NCBI RefSeq assembly: GCF_905397285.1
Contig: NZ_CAJPUX010000001.1
Span: 62,001-126,000, forward strand
Length of the DNA: 64,000 bases
DNA from: Cupriavidus plantarum
GTDB lineage: Bacteria > Pseudomonadota > Gammaproteobacteria > Burkholderiales > Burkholderiaceae
Direction of reading: 5' to 3'
The notes beneath the pieces were generated by a model, which did not search any database, was not told the origin of the DNA, and worked only from the letters and a program-made list of their open reading frames with translations. Positions 35,961-47,260 of the stretch are shown piece after piece (position 1 is the first letter of the stretch; every line of letters begins with the position of its first letter). The position numbers and the translations under genes are program-made.

Positions 35961-35985
35961 GCGACCCAACCGAGCACCGAGAGCA

Positions 35986-37608
35986 TCAGGCGGCGGACGG
36001 CCGCGGCAGCGCGGCGCGCGCGCGACGGCCTTCGCTGCCACCGACGCTATCGAAGCCACGGTCGGCGCTCTCCGCCATATGGAACTGCGCCACGGTCTCG
36101 CTGAGCCGGCGCGCCTGCTCGTCCAGCGACTGCGCCGCGGCCGCGGCTTCCTCGACGAGCGCCGCATTCTGCTGCGTCACCTGATCCATCTGTCCCACCG
36201 CGTGGTTGACCTGATCGATGCCGGCGCTTTGCTCCTGCGACGCGGCCGAAATCTCCGCGATGATGTCCGCCACGCGCTTCACGGCCTGCCGGATCTCGTC
36301 CATGGTCGCGCCCATGCGCTGTGCCTGCGCGGAGCCCGTCTGCACCGTGGTCACCGACGCCTCGATCAGTTCCTTGATTTCCTTCGCCGCCGTGGAGGAG
36401 CGTTGCGCGAGGCTGCGCACCTCGCCCGCGACCACCGCGAAACCACGGCCCTGCTCGCCGGCACGCGCCGCTTCCACCGCGGCGTTGAGCGCCAGGATGT
36501 TGGTCTGGAACGCGATGCCCTCGATCAGGCTCGTGATTTCGGCGATGCGCGTGGAGCTGCCGCTGATCTCGCCCATCGTGCCCACCATTTCGCTGACCGC
36601 GAGGCTGCCCGTGTCGGCGACGTCGGCCGCGCTCGTGGCGAGCGCGTTGGCCTGCCGCGCGTTCTCGGCGTTCTGACGCACGGTGGCGGTGAGTTCCTCC
36701 ATGCTCGATGCGGTTTCCTCCAGCGATGCGGCCTGCTGTTCGGTCCGCGCCGAGAGGTCCGTGTTGCCGGCCGCGATCTGCGCGGCGGCGACGCCCACGG
36801 ACTCGCTCGACTGGCGCACGTCGCGCATCGCGTGCGACACGCGCGCGATCAGGGCGTTGAAGGCCTGCGCCGTCAGGCCGATCTCGTCGAGCCGGCCGAC
36901 ATGCGCGCGGCGGTCGAGGTCGAGCGACTCGCTCACGTACTCGAGCGTGCGCTGGATATCGTTGAGACTGCGATGGATGCGGCGGTACAGCGTGAAAGCC
37001 ATGGCGCCGAGGAACAGCGCCGTCACGCCGATGACGATCAGAAACACGCGCACCGACCACCGATGCTGCGAGGCATTCTCGGCCACGGCATCCGCACCGA
37101 GCCTGGCGTTGTACGCCAGATGTTCGTCGATGGCCTTCCGCAGCGCGATCGCGGCCGTGTTGAGCTCGCCCGTGGTCGCCATCTCCTGCGAGCCCGCGTA
37201 GTCGTTGTTGTTGGACTTGGCCAGGAACTTCACGCGTGCCGCGCGGTACAGCTTCACGGCGTCGCGGTCGGCGGCCAGCAGCTTGCGGTCCGTCTCGTCG
37301 GAGATGTCGTCACGCTCGTAGCGCGCGAGCGTCTCGTCGAAGCGCTTGTCGGCTGCGGCGATCTTGTGTTCGGCCTCGCCCTTGGCGACGATGTCGTCGG
37401 TCATGGCGTGGTGCAGCGCGGCCACGCGCATGTCGCTGAAGGCATCGACCACGTCGTTCAGGTGCCGCACGCTCGCCAACGTGTTGTCGTTGAAATACTC
37501 GAAGCGCCGTTCGGATTTATTGAGTTGCCAGATGCCGCCCAGGCCGACGAAGAGCAGGGCGAGAATCGCGATGGTTAGCGTAAGAAGCAGACGTTTGCTG
37601 ATGTTCAT
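35986..37608 (-). CDS. Methyl-accepting chemotaxis protein
   Basis: 540 residues from the ATG at 37608. A first membrane helix (about residues 7-29) is followed by a four-helix-bundle periplasmic sensor (4HB_MCP type, about 30-185), a second membrane helix (about 190-210), a HAMP domain, and the long cytoplasmic coiled coil whose hairpin tip has [36 protein letters not shown]. Methylation-region segments such as [27 protein letters not shown] are typical of class 36H Tsr-like receptors. No CheR-tethering pentapeptide is seen at the end. Ligand unknown. Confidence 0.93.
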   Translation of the reverse strand: MNISKRLLLTLTIAILALLFVGLGGIWQLNKSERRFEYFNDNTLASVRHLNDVVDAFSDMRVAALHHAMTDDIVAKGEAEHKIAAADKRFDETLARYERDDISDETDRKLLAADRDAVKLYRAARVKFLAKSNNNDYAGSQEMATTGELNTAAIALRKAIDEHLAYNARLGADAVAENASQHRWSVRVFLIVIGVTALFLGAMAFTLYRRIHRSLNDIQRTLEYVSESLDLDRRAHVGRLDEIGLTAQAFNALIARVSHAMRDVRQSSESVGVAAAQIAAGNTDLSARTEQQAASLEETASSMEELTATVRQNAENARQANALATSAADVADTGSLAVSEMVGTMGEISGSSTRIAEITSLIEGIAFQTNILALNAAVEAARAGEQGRGFAVVAGEVRSLAQRSSTAAKEIKELIEASVTTVQTGSAQAQRMGATMDEIRQAVKRVADIIAEISAASQEQSAGIDQVNHAVGQMDQVTQQNAALVEEAAAAAQSLDEQARRLSETVAQFHMAESADRGFDSVGGSEGRRARAALPRPSAA

Positions 37609-37733
37609 GGGGTTTGACGGCTGAGGCGGCCATGGATACCCGGTGGCATGACCATGCACATGCCGGGCGTACGCCCGTGTTTACGGTGCGCGCCCGCCGG
37701 ACTTGAGGGCCAGCGCCGTGTTGCCTCGGGCGA

Positions 37734-39392
37734 TCAGGCCGGATAGGCGCGTTCGACGACGCGTTGCAGCGTGGCCGGATCCGCGTCGAGCGTGCCGAAC
37801 ACGCGGCCATGCTGGCGGCCGAGGCGGCTCGCAACGAACTGCGCGGCGCTTTCCGCGTCCGCATGCGCGATCATGAGCGCGGCCTGCGCGGTCAGCACGA
37901 GCCCCTGCGCGAAGCGCCGCGCGCCCGCCTCGAGCTGGTCGGGCGCCTCGCGCAGCATCGCCTGCAGCGACGCGAGTTCGGCGCGCACGGCGGGGTTGCC
38001 GTTGGACAGCCGCGCGAGGTCCTGCAGAATGCGCGCGCCGTCTTCGGGATTGCGCTGCAGCGCGCGCAGCACGTCGAGGCACATGATGTTGCCCGACCCT
38101 TCCCAGATCGAGTTGACCGGGGCTTCGCGATACAACCGGGCCATCGGTCCTTCCTCGACGTAGCCGTTGCCGCCCCAGACTTCCATCGCCTCGCCCGTTG
38201 CCTCCAGCGCGCGCTTGCAGATCCAGAACTTGGCCGCGGGCGTCAGCACGCGCTTCCACGCGGCGGCGAGGGGATCGGTGTCGGCGCGCTCGAACGCGTC
38301 GGCCAGCGCCATCATCAGCAGCGTGGCGGCCTCGCTTTCCAGCGCCAGATCGGCCAGCACGTTGCGCATCAGCGGCTGGTCGGCGAGCCGCCGCCCGAAC
38401 GCCATGCGGTGTCGCGCGTGATGCACAGCCTGCACCAGCCCGGCGCGCAGCAGCGCGCTGCTGCCGATCACGCAGTCCAGGCGCGTGTTCGTGGCCATCT
38501 CGATGATCGTCGGAATGCCGCGGCCTTCCTCGCCGATCAGGATGCCCGTGGCATCGCGAAACTCCACCTCGCTGCTCGAATTCGACCGGTTGCCGAGCTT
38601 GTCCTTGAGCCGCTGGATGAGGATCGGATTCTTGCTGCCGTCGTCGCGGAAGCGCGGCACGAAAAAGCACGAGATCGGGCCGTCTTCCGCGCCCATGCGC
38701 GCGACCACCAGATGCGCGTCGCACATCGGTGCCGAGAAGAACCACTTGTGGCCGGTCAACGCATACTCCGCCCCTCGTCCGTCGCCACGCACTGCCAGCG
38801 CCACCGTGGTGTTGGCCCGCACATCGGAGCCGCCCTGTTTCTCGGTCATGCCCATGCCGACCATGATCGACGCCTTGTCGCGCCACGGGACGTCGCGCGC
38901 ATCGTGCTCGCGCGCGAACAGGCGCGGTTCGAGGTCGCCAAACAGCGCGGGCTCCTTGCGCAGCACCGGAATGCTGGCGAAGGTCATCGTGATGGGGCAC
39001 AGCGAGCCCGCCTCGACCTGCGCCTGCAGGAAATATCCGGCCGTGCGCGCGGCCCAGGCGCCCGCGCGCGGCTGCGCGAACGGCAGCGCCTGGAGCTGCT
39101 GTCCGCGCAGCAGGCCGAGCAGCGCGTGCCAGTCGGGCTGGAACGTGACGCTGTCGATACGTTCGCCCGTCCGGCTGTGTGTATGAAGCTCCGGCGTGAG
39201 GCGGTTCGCGTTGGCTGCCCAATGCTGCACTTCCGGCTCGCCGAGCCGCGCGCCGTATGCGGCGAGCGCGTCGGCGTGCCATTCGCCGCCGAGGCGCGCC
39301 AGTGCGGCCCGCAGGCCGGGATCGGTCTCGAAAAGGTTGTAGTCCGCAAGGTCCGGTACCTGATTGAACACGCGATGCGTTTCAGTGGTCAT
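37734..39392 (-). CDS. Acyl-CoA dehydrogenase, AidB-like
   Basis: The 552-residue protein has the long N-terminal region of AidB (TPELHTHSRTGERIDSVTFQPDWHALLG), SIMVGMGMTEKQGGSDVRANTT around the flavin, LTGHKWFFSAPMCDAHLV, the sequence SSEVEFRDATG, and the C-terminal WEGSGNIMCLDVLRAL. AidB in E. coli is an alkylation-response protein with weak isovaleryl-CoA dehydrogenase activity; homologues outside enterics may have ordinary acyl-CoA substrates. Divergent from thiC but without an Ada-regulated context. A 14-base palindrome, centred near 37670, lies between this gene and the chemoreceptor gene. Confidence 0.88.
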   Translation of the reverse strand: MTTETHRVFNQVPDLADYNLFETDPGLRAALARLGGEWHADALAAYGARLGEPEVQHWAANANRLTPELHTHSRTGERIDSVTFQPDWHALLGLLRGQQLQALPFAQPRAGAWAARTAGYFLQAQVEAGSLCPITMTFASIPVLRKEPALFGDLEPRLFAREHDARDVPWRDKASIMVGMGMTEKQGGSDVRANTTVALAVRGDGRGAEYALTGHKWFFSAPMCDAHLVVARMGAEDGPISCFFVPRFRDDGSKNPILIQRLKDKLGNRSNSSSEVEFRDATGILIGEEGRGIPTIIEMATNTRLDCVIGSSALLRAGLVQAVHHARHRMAFGRRLADQPLMRNVLADLALESEAATLLMMALADAFERADTDPLAAAWKRVLTPAAKFWICKRALEATGEAMEVWGGNGYVEEGPMARLYREAPVNSIWEGSGNIMCLDVLRALQRNPEDGARILQDLARLSNGNPAVRAELASLQAMLREAPDQLEAGARRFAQGLVLTAQAALMIAHADAESAAQFVASRLGRQHGRVFGTLDADPATLQRVVERAYPA

Positions 39393-39607
39393 GGCATTTC
39401 CCTGAGCGTTGTGCCGAGCCGTGGCTGGCACGATGGTACGGCAACTGCGGCGTCCGGAATGCGGCGGCGCACCATGCGTGCTGGCGAAGCGGCTGGCGGA
39501 GCTGTTGGCGGAGAGACGGCGGATTCGAAACCGCATCGCAATGCTGCTGAAACAAATTTCCCGGTGGCGGCGAGCGCCCCCTTGTGCTTAAATTCACCCC
39601 GTTGGAT
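39393..39607. other. Divergent promoter region between AidB-like gene and thiC leader
   Basis: A -10-like TTAAAT at 39588-39593 would start transcription close to 39600, just before the TPP aptamer at 39608. No clear -35. Nothing else recognised. Confidence 0.3.
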
Positions 39608-41712
<2,105 letters not shown>

Positions 41713-41716
41713 CGCA

Positions 41717-42946
41717 ATGAGCGCACCGCAGTACTTTGACGTCGCCATTCTCGGCGGTGGCCTGGCCGGGCGGCTTTCCGCCTGGCTGCTCGTGCGCGCC
41801 GGCGCGCGCGTGGCCCTCGTCGAGCGTGGCGGGCCCGACGGCACCGGCTCCGCCGCGCACGTCTCGGCCGCGATGCTCGCGCCGCTGGCCGAGTCGGCCA
41901 TCGCGGAGCGCCGCATCGTCGATCTCGGCGTGGCCAGCCTGACGTTGTGGCGGCGCTGGATCGAAGAGCTGCCCGAACCCGTGTTCTTCCAGCAGAACGG
42001 CACGCTCGTCGTCTGGCACGCGCGCGATCGCGGCGAGCTGGCGATGTTCACGAGCCGCATGCGCGCGGTGGCGCCGCCCGAGATGGTGGCCGGGCAGATG
42101 CGCACGCTCGACGGCCGTGGCGTGGCCGAAGTGGAGCCCGATCTCGCGGGCCGCTTCACGCAGGGCCTGCTGCTGCAGGGCGAAGGGCAGATCGACAATC
42201 GCGGCGCGATGCGGGCGTTGCTGGCCTGTGCCGTGAGCGAAGGGCTGCAGTGCGTCTGGGAAGCGGGCGAGATCGACGAGCACATGCTGACGTCGTTCGG
42301 CATCCATGCGAATGTGGTGCTCGATTGCCGCGGACTCGGTGCGCGGGCCGCGTGGCCGGACGTCCCGGCGCAGGGCAAGCGCGCGTCGGGCGGGACCATG
42401 CCGGGCCTGCGCGGGTTGCGCGGCGAAGTCGTGCGCGTGCATGCGCCGGACGTCTCGCTGCGCCGGCCGGTTCGGCTGCTGCATCCGCGCTATCCGATCT
42501 ACATCGCGCCGAAGCCGAACGACCTGTACGTCATTGGCGCGACGGAGATCGAGAGCGAGGACGAGTCGCCGATGAGCGTACGTTCCGCGCTGGAGCTGTT
42601 GTCGGCCGCGCATTCGCTCCATCCCGCATTCGGGGAGGCGCGCGTGCTCGAGATGAACGTGCAGCGCCGGCCCACGCGCCCCGATCATCTGCCGTCGATC
42701 CGCGTCGAGCAGCAGGCGCGCGTGGTGCGCGTCAACGGGCTGTACCGGCATGGCTGGATGATCTCGCCAGCGGTGACCGAAGCCGCGTGCGAGGTCGTGC
42801 GCGCGATGCTCAACGGCGACCTGGCCGCGCACGCGGTGCCCGCTGCCTTGCGCTGGCCCGGCATGATCGAAGCCGTGGACGAGGCGGCCATCGCGGCCGT
42901 CACGCCGGCGGCATCGGTCATCGACGGCGGCGACACGATTCACTGA
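41717..42946 (+). CDS. thiO: Glycine oxidase ThiO
   Basis: The 409-residue FAD protein begins FDVAILGGGLAGRLSAWLLVRAGARVALVE, a Rossmann flavin fold, with SAAHVSAAMLAPLAE as the second flavin segment, and GLYRHGWMISPAVTEAACEVV near the end typical of DAO-fold amine oxidases. ThiO makes dehydroglycine from glycine for thiazole assembly in aerobes that lack ThiH. Its place between thiC and thiS settles the role. It is longer than Bacillus ThiO by some 40 residues. Confidence 0.92.
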   Translation: MSAPQYFDVAILGGGLAGRLSAWLLVRAGARVALVERGGPDGTGSAAHVSAAMLAPLAESAIAERRIVDLGVASLTLWRRWIEELPEPVFFQQNGTLVVWHARDRGELAMFTSRMRAVAPPEMVAGQMRTLDGRGVAEVEPDLAGRFTQGLLLQGEGQIDNRGAMRALLACAVSEGLQCVWEAGEIDEHMLTSFGIHANVVLDCRGLGARAAWPDVPAQGKRASGGTMPGLRGLRGEVVRVHAPDVSLRRPVRLLHPRYPIYIAPKPNDLYVIGATEIESEDESPMSVRSALELLSAAHSLHPAFGEARVLEMNVQRRPTRPDHLPSIRVEQQARVVRVNGLYRHGWMISPAVTEAACEVVRAMLNGDLAAHAVPAALRWPGMIEAVDEAAIAAVTPAASVIDGGDTIH

Positions 42947-42953
42947 CACACGC

Positions 42954-43154
42954 ATGATGGAAATTTTGCTCAACGGTCGCTCGCTCGAACTCGCCGATGC
43001 CGCGACCCTCGCGGACGCGGTGGCGGCGGCTGCGATTGCGCCGCCATTCGCGGCGGCCGTCAACGGCCAGTTCGTGCCGCGCGCCGCGCATGCGGCGACG
43101 CCGCTCACCGCGGGCGACAAGATCGACCTCGTGCAACCCGTGACCGGAGGCTGA
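42954..43154 (+). CDS. thiS: Sulfur carrier protein ThiS
   Basis: A 66-residue ubiquitin-fold protein ending in the GG doublet (VTGG) that is adenylated and thiocarboxylated to carry sulfur to the thiazole. Ala-rich central helix and DKIDLVQPVTGG are typical. Two tandem ATGs (42954, 42957) are possible starts. Lies eight bases after thiO and three before thiG. Confidence 0.95.
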   Translation: MMEILLNGRSLELADAATLADAVAAAAIAPPFAAAVNGQFVPRAAHAATPLTAGDKIDLVQPVTGG

Positions 43155-43157
43155 ACC

Positions 43158-44018
43158 ATGGCGTTCGAACCCGCCCAATATTCTTCCGATAGCCTGCGCG
43201 ATCCGTTCGTGCTCTATGGGGAGTCGTTCGCGTCGCGGCTGCTGCTCGGCACCGCGCGCTATCCGTCGCCGGCAACCCTGGAGGCCGCGATCGAGGCCTC
43301 GCGTCCCGCGATGATCACCGTGGCACTGCGCCGCCAGAGCGCGGTCGGCAGCGGCGAGGGCCAGACCCTCGGTGGTCAGGCGTTCTGGCAAATGCTGCGC
43401 ACGCTCGGCGTGCCCGTGCTGCCCAACACCGCCGGCTGCTTTACCGCGCAGGAAGTCATCACCACCGCGATGATGGCGCGCGAGGTCTTCGAGACCGACT
43501 GGATCAAGCTCGAGCTGATCGGCGACGACTACACGCTCCAGCCCGACACGCTGAACCTGCCGTCGGTGGCCGAGACGCTGATTCGCGAAGGCTTCAAGGT
43601 GCTGCCGTACTGCACCGAAGACCTCGTGCTGTGCCGGCGCCTTGTCGACGTGGGCTGTCAGGCGCTGATGCCGTGGGGCGCGCCGATCGGCACGGGCCGT
43701 GGCGCGATCAATCCGCTCGCGATGCGCACGCTGCGCGAGCGGCTGCCCGACACGCCGCTGATCGTCGACGCGGGCCTCGGCCTGCCGTCGCATGCCGCGC
43801 AGGTGCTCGAGTGGGGCTATGACGGCGTGCTGCTGAACACGGCGGTCGCGCAGGCCGCTTATCCCGTCAACATGGCCCGCGCGTTCGCGCAGGCCGTGGA
43901 GGCGGGCCGCACCGCGTATCTTGCGGGGCCGATTCCCGAGCGCGACGTCGCGCAGGCGAGCACACCCGTGGTCGGCATGCCGTTCTGGCATGCGGCCGGC
44001 GCGGAGGATCGCGCATGA
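43158..44018 (+). CDS. thiG: Thiazole synthase ThiG
   Basis: The 286-residue TIM-barrel enzyme builds thiazole phosphate from deoxyxylulose phosphate, dehydroglycine and ThiS thiocarboxylate. The Schiff-base Lys is residue 117 in DWIKLELIGD; LLGTARYPSP, LPNTAGCFTAQEV, LMPWGAPIGTGRGAINP and VDAGLGLPSHAAQVLEWGYDGVLLNTA are all conserved. Ends in a four-base overlap with thiE. Confidence 0.97.
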   Translation: MAFEPAQYSSDSLRDPFVLYGESFASRLLLGTARYPSPATLEAAIEASRPAMITVALRRQSAVGSGEGQTLGGQAFWQMLRTLGVPVLPNTAGCFTAQEVITTAMMAREVFETDWIKLELIGDDYTLQPDTLNLPSVAETLIREGFKVLPYCTEDLVLCRRLVDVGCQALMPWGAPIGTGRGAINPLAMRTLRERLPDTPLIVDAGLGLPSHAAQVLEWGYDGVLLNTAVAQAAYPVNMARAFAQAVEAGRTAYLAGPIPERDVAQASTPVVGMPFWHAAGAEDRA

Positions 44019-45181
44019 CCCAACAGGATTCGACTGGCGTGGCCGCCATCTTCGACGCGACGCTGCACGAGGCCTTGCTGGCTCGCTTCGGCGCGACATT
44101 CGGCCGTGACGACACGCCGTGGCGCGTATGGCCGGCGGCCGATGCGCCCGCCGCCCTGGGCACGCACGACATCTTGCTGGCGGAGGATGAACCGTCGGAG
44201 GATGGACCGGCGGAAGAGGCGATCGCCCGCGTGGCGCTCGCCGGGGCGACGCTGATCGCCACCGAACGCGAGGGCGGCCGCTGGATCGATACCGTGCGCT
44301 CGCCGATGGGCACGTGGGTCTTCGAATCGCAGGCCGATAGCGATGCGCCCCACTCGCCCGCGTTCGTCGCCGTGCTGCTCGCGGCGCGCGCGCTGCACTT
44401 CCCCGCGCACGATGCGCTGTGCCTCGCGCGCGCATGGCGGGCGGGCGAGCCCGAATGGCCGAGCGCGTTTCAACGCTTTCCGCGCGTGCGCCACGCCGCG
44501 CTGGCTGCGCCGGAGCAACTGCCGCCGCCGTTCGCGCCGTGCCCGGCCGACCTCGGCCTCTACGCCGTGGTGCCGACCGCCGAATGGATCGAACGCCTGG
44601 TGCCGCTCGGCGTGCCAACCGTGCAGCTGCGCTTCAAGTCGCCCGACGGCGAGGCGGTGCGGGCGGAGGTGGAACGTGCCGCCCGTGCCGCTCGTGCGTC
44701 CGCGGGCGCGTCGTCACGGTTGTTCATCAACGACCACTGGCGCGTGGCCATCGAGCTGCATCGGCGGCTCGGCGGCGACAGCGGCATCTATGGCATCCAC
44801 CTCGGACAGGAAGACCTCGACGACGCGGACCTCGACGCGATTCGCGCGTCCGGCCTACGCCTCGGCGTGTCCACGCACGGGTATGCGGAGATGCTGCGCG
44901 TGGCCGCGATCTCCCCGAGCTACCTCGCGCTCGGCGCGATCTTCCCGACGACGACCAAGGTCATGCCGACCGCGCCGCAAGGCATGGGACGCTTCCAGGC
45001 GTACGTGAAACTGATGCAGCCCGTCATGCCCGCGCTCGTGGGCATCGGCGGCGTCAACGAAGGCAACCTGCCCGAAGTGCTCGACGTCGGCGTGCGTAGC
45101 GCGGCCGTGGTGCGCGCGATCACGGAGGCGTCGGATGTGCCGGCCGCCGTGGCGCGCCTCAAGGCGATGTTCGAACGCTGA
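44015..45181 (+). CDS. thiE: Thiamin-phosphate synthase ThiE with long N-terminal extension
   Basis: Residues about 180-388 are ThiE, joining pyrimidine diphosphate to thiazole phosphate: VPTVQLRFKSPDGE, SSRLFINDHWRVAIEL, GIHLGQEDLDDAD, LRLGVSTHGYAE, YLALGAIFPTTTK and ALVGIGGVNEGN. The preceding 180 residues are not part of ordinary ThiE (about 210 residues). They include SPAFVAVLLAARALHFPAHDALCLARAWRAG, reminiscent of the C-terminal helices of ThiD-type kinases, but lack kinase motifs such as GSDSGGGAG. The extension may be a decayed ThiD domain. A separate, intact thiD lies at 46.2 kb. Last gene of the operon. Confidence 0.92.
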   Translation: MTQQDSTGVAAIFDATLHEALLARFGATFGRDDTPWRVWPAADAPAALGTHDILLAEDEPSEDGPAEEAIARVALAGATLIATEREGGRWIDTVRSPMGTWVFESQADSDAPHSPAFVAVLLAARALHFPAHDALCLARAWRAGEPEWPSAFQRFPRVRHAALAAPEQLPPPFAPCPADLGLYAVVPTAEWIERLVPLGVPTVQLRFKSPDGEAVRAEVERAARAARASAGASSRLFINDHWRVAIELHRRLGGDSGIYGIHLGQEDLDDADLDAIRASGLRLGVSTHGYAEMLRVAAISPSYLALGAIFPTTTKVMPTAPQGMGRFQAYVKLMQPVMPALVGIGGVNEGNLPEVLDVGVRSAAVVRAITEASDVPAAVARLKAMFER

Positions 45182-45290
45182 TTGCGCCGGCGCCGTGCCC
45201 GGTACTGGAGCGCGGCGCCGATTGCGCATATCCTCTGAGTCGCGCGCAGCGGACCATGGTTCCGGTGTGCGGAACTACAGAGGACTCGCT

Positions 45291-45731
45291 TTGGACACGC
45301 AGATCATCCCGGCCGCCCCCGGCACGCCCGACCGCCCCTATTTCGGTATCGATGTGCCGCTGATGCGGCTGCTCGGCCTGCAGCCGATGCATATGGAAGA
45401 GGGCCTGTGCCGCACGCGGCTGCCGGCCAGCGACAAGATCGTGAACAGCCGCGGGGACGTCCATGGCGGCACGTTGATGGCCGTGCTCGACTTCACGCTG
45501 AGCGGTGCCGCGCGCTCGCACGCGCCGCTCGACGTCGGCGTCATCACCATCGACATGTCGACGCACTTCCTGGCGGGTGCGCGCGGCGAGCTGACGTTCG
45601 AAGCGCGGCTGATCCGCCGCGGCGCCAAGATCGCGTTCTGCGATGGCGAGGCGAAGGATGCGAGCGGCAACGTCGTGTGCGTGGCCCGTGCCGCGTTCAA
45701 GCTCGTGCCGATGTCGGCGGGCGGCAACTAA
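45291..45731 (+). CDS. PaaI-family hotdog thioesterase
   Basis: 146 residues if started at the TTG at 45291, which follows CAGAGGA; no ATG or GTG suits as well. The hotdog motif VNSRGDVHGGTLMAVLDFTLSGAAR contains the HGG and the active-site acid of PaaI/YbgC-group thioesterases; VGVITIDMSTHFLAGARGELTFEARLIRRG forms the sheet. It hydrolyses acyl- or aryl-CoA esters, substrate unknown. It begins 109 bases after thiE on the same strand and may be transcribed separately. Confidence 0.78.
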   Translation: MDTQIIPAAPGTPDRPYFGIDVPLMRLLGLQPMHMEEGLCRTRLPASDKIVNSRGDVHGGTLMAVLDFTLSGAARSHAPLDVGVITIDMSTHFLAGARGELTFEARLIRRGAKIAFCDGEAKDASGNVVCVARAAFKLVPMSAGGN

Positions 45732-45739
45732 GCCCGCTT

Positions 45740-46153
45740 TCAGGCCAGGCGATACACCGCAAGAAAGCGCGCGCGTTCGGTAATGCCGTAGTCGCCGGGC
45801 GCGTACTGCATCAGCCAGTCGCCGGCCTTGCCATGCAGCACGTCGCCGCCGGCCGAGCGCGCGATCGAAAACGGCGTGGTCATTTCCTTCGCGAGGACCG
45901 GTACGGGCTTGTTGCGGTACGCACCGGGCTCGGCCAACGCGTCATAGCGCGCATCGAAGCGATCGCGCGACACGCACCAGCGGTCGCCCGTGCTGCCCGT
46001 GACGATGGCATCGCCGACGCGATAGCGGTTCGGTCCCTCGCGGCTGACGAGCTCGCCGGGCTCGGCGGCAAATTCAACCTGCACCGTTTCTTCCTTCACG
46101 TACAGCGCGGCGGCAGCGTCGTGCCGCAGGTCGATGTTGTCCAGCAGGGTCAT
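45740..46153 (-). CDS. PGDYG-family protein of unknown function, coupled to thiD
   Basis: A 137-residue soluble protein with no signal peptide. The C-terminal DWLMQYAPGDYGITERARFLAVYRL carries the PGDYG motif after which the family is named; the centre has VGDAIVTGSTGDRWCVSRDRFDARYD. Its ATG lies four bases beyond the thiD stop on the same strand, so the two should be co-expressed. No activity is known to me for the family. Connection with thiamin metabolism is only by position. Confidence 0.7.
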   Translation of the reverse strand: MTLLDNIDLRHDAAAALYVKEETVQVEFAAEPGELVSREGPNRYRVGDAIVTGSTGDRWCVSRDRFDARYDALAEPGAYRNKPVPVLAKEMTTPFSIARSAGGDVLHGKAGDWLMQYAPGDYGITERARFLAVYRLA

Positions 46154-46157
46154 GAGT

Positions 46158-46991
46158 TCAGCCCAGCGCGCGCGGCGCGAACGAATGGTTGAGCGGGCCG
46201 TTGCCGGCGCCGAGGCGCAGGGACGCGCCGGCCGCGATGGCATGGGCCACGTAGTCGAGCGCGACCCCGACCGCGTCTTCGAGACCATCGCCGCGTGCCA
46301 GTTGCGCCGCGGTGGCCGCGGCGAGCGTGCAGCCCGTGCCGTGCAGGTTCGGGGTGTCGATGCGCGGATGGGTGAAGACACGCACGATACCGTCCGCCGT
46401 CATCAGCAGATCGTCGAGCCGACCATCCTCCCCATCTTCCAGATGGCCCCCCTTGAGCAGCACCGCGCGGCAGCCAAGTGCCAGCAGTTCCGCCGCGGCA
46501 TCTTCCATGTCCGCGCGCCGCGCGATGCGGCGGCCGAGCAGATAGGACGCCTCGGGCAGGTTCGGCGTGACGAGCATCGCGCGCGGAAACAGCCGCTGGA
46601 CCATGGCCTGGCTCGTCGCGTCATCGGAGAGCGTCGCGCCCGACGTCGAGATCATCACCGGATCGACCACGAGCCTGCGGATCCCGTGACGATCCACCGC
46701 GCCGGCCACGGCCTCCACGATCGCCGCGGTGCCGAGCATGCCGGTCTTGGCCGCATCCACGCCGATGTCGCCCGCCACGGCATCGATCTGCGCGGCAACC
46801 ATGTCGGCGGGAATCGCGTGCACGCCAGTGACGCCGAGCGTGTTCTGCGCGGTGATCGCCGTGATCGCGCTCATGCCGAACCCGCCGAGCGCGGCGAAGG
46901 TCTTGAGGTCCGCCTGGATGCCGGCGCCCCCGCCCGAGTCGGAGCCGGCGATGGTGAGCAGACGAGGGGGCCGGGGTGGCGTGGAGGACAT
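46158..46991 (-). CDS. thiD: Hydroxymethylpyrimidine/phosphomethylpyrimidine kinase
   Basis: The 277-residue ribokinase-fold enzyme phosphorylates HMP twice to HMP-PP, the second substrate of Thi[27 protein letters not shown] is the substrate-site start, [14 protein letters not shown] follows, and [23 protein letters not shown] holds the anion hole and catalytic Cys/Gly-rich loop. Start at 46991. Divergent from ahcY and followed by the PGDYG-family gene. Confidence 0.96.
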   Translation of the reverse strand: MSSTPPRPPRLLTIAGSDSGGGAGIQADLKTFAALGGFGMSAITAITAQNTLGVTGVHAIPADMVAAQIDAVAGDIGVDAAKTGMLGTAAIVEAVAGAVDRHGIRRLVVDPVMISTSGATLSDDATSQAMVQRLFPRAMLVTPNLPEASYLLGRRIARRADMEDAAAELLALGCRAVLLKGGHLEDGEDGRLDDLLMTADGIVRVFTHPRIDTPNLHGTGCTLAAATAAQLARGDGLEDAVGVALDYVAHAIAAGASLRLGAGNGPLNHSFAPRALG

Positions 46992-47047
46992 AGGGTTGCG
47001 CGACAAAATAAAATCTGGGATTGGCGACACGGCGCCGCCGGGCACGC

Positions 47048-47053
47048 TACAAT
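47048..47053 (+). promoter_or_regulatory. Promoter -10 element of ahcY
   Basis: TACAAT seven bases or so before the SAH aptamer; transcription would start about 47060. A TTGGCG at 47021 is too distant to be a standard -35. Confidence 0.5.
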
Positions 47054-47060
47054 ACCGCCA

Positions 47061-47133
47061 CTCCGAGGAGCGTTGCAACGGATGACCCCCGCGTCATTCG
47101 CCAGGCTCGGATGTCTTCAACGGCGCTCGCTGA
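47061..47133 (+). ncRNA. SAH riboswitch upstream of ahcY
   Basis: CTCCGAGGAGCGTTGCAACGG at the 5' side, CCAGGCTCGG (47101-47110) pairing back to CCGAG, and CAACGGCGCTCG near the 3' end pairing with GAGCG match the S-adenosylhomocysteine riboswitch consensus, including the pseudoknot. This class is known in Ralstonia and relatives, where SAH binding turns ahcY on. A CACTC/GAGTG hairpin at 47240-47257 covers the ahcY Shine-Dalgarno and may be the switch. Confidence 0.93.
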
Positions 47134-47260
47134 TCCGTGGCACACACGGAGGCGAGTCGACCTTTCCGCCCGCAGCATCGAGGATGTCACCCCTCGTGTC
47201 CATGGCTGCCCGGGGCGCATTTCCACTCGTCACCGTTGCCACTCTTCACCCGGAGTGAAC

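Noticed and set aside
37664-37677. Perfect palindrome CGGGCGTACGCCCG between the chemoreceptor and AidB-like genes.
   Set aside because: Short, GC-rich and self-complementary by simple composition; no position relative to a promoter I can define, so not claimed as an operator.
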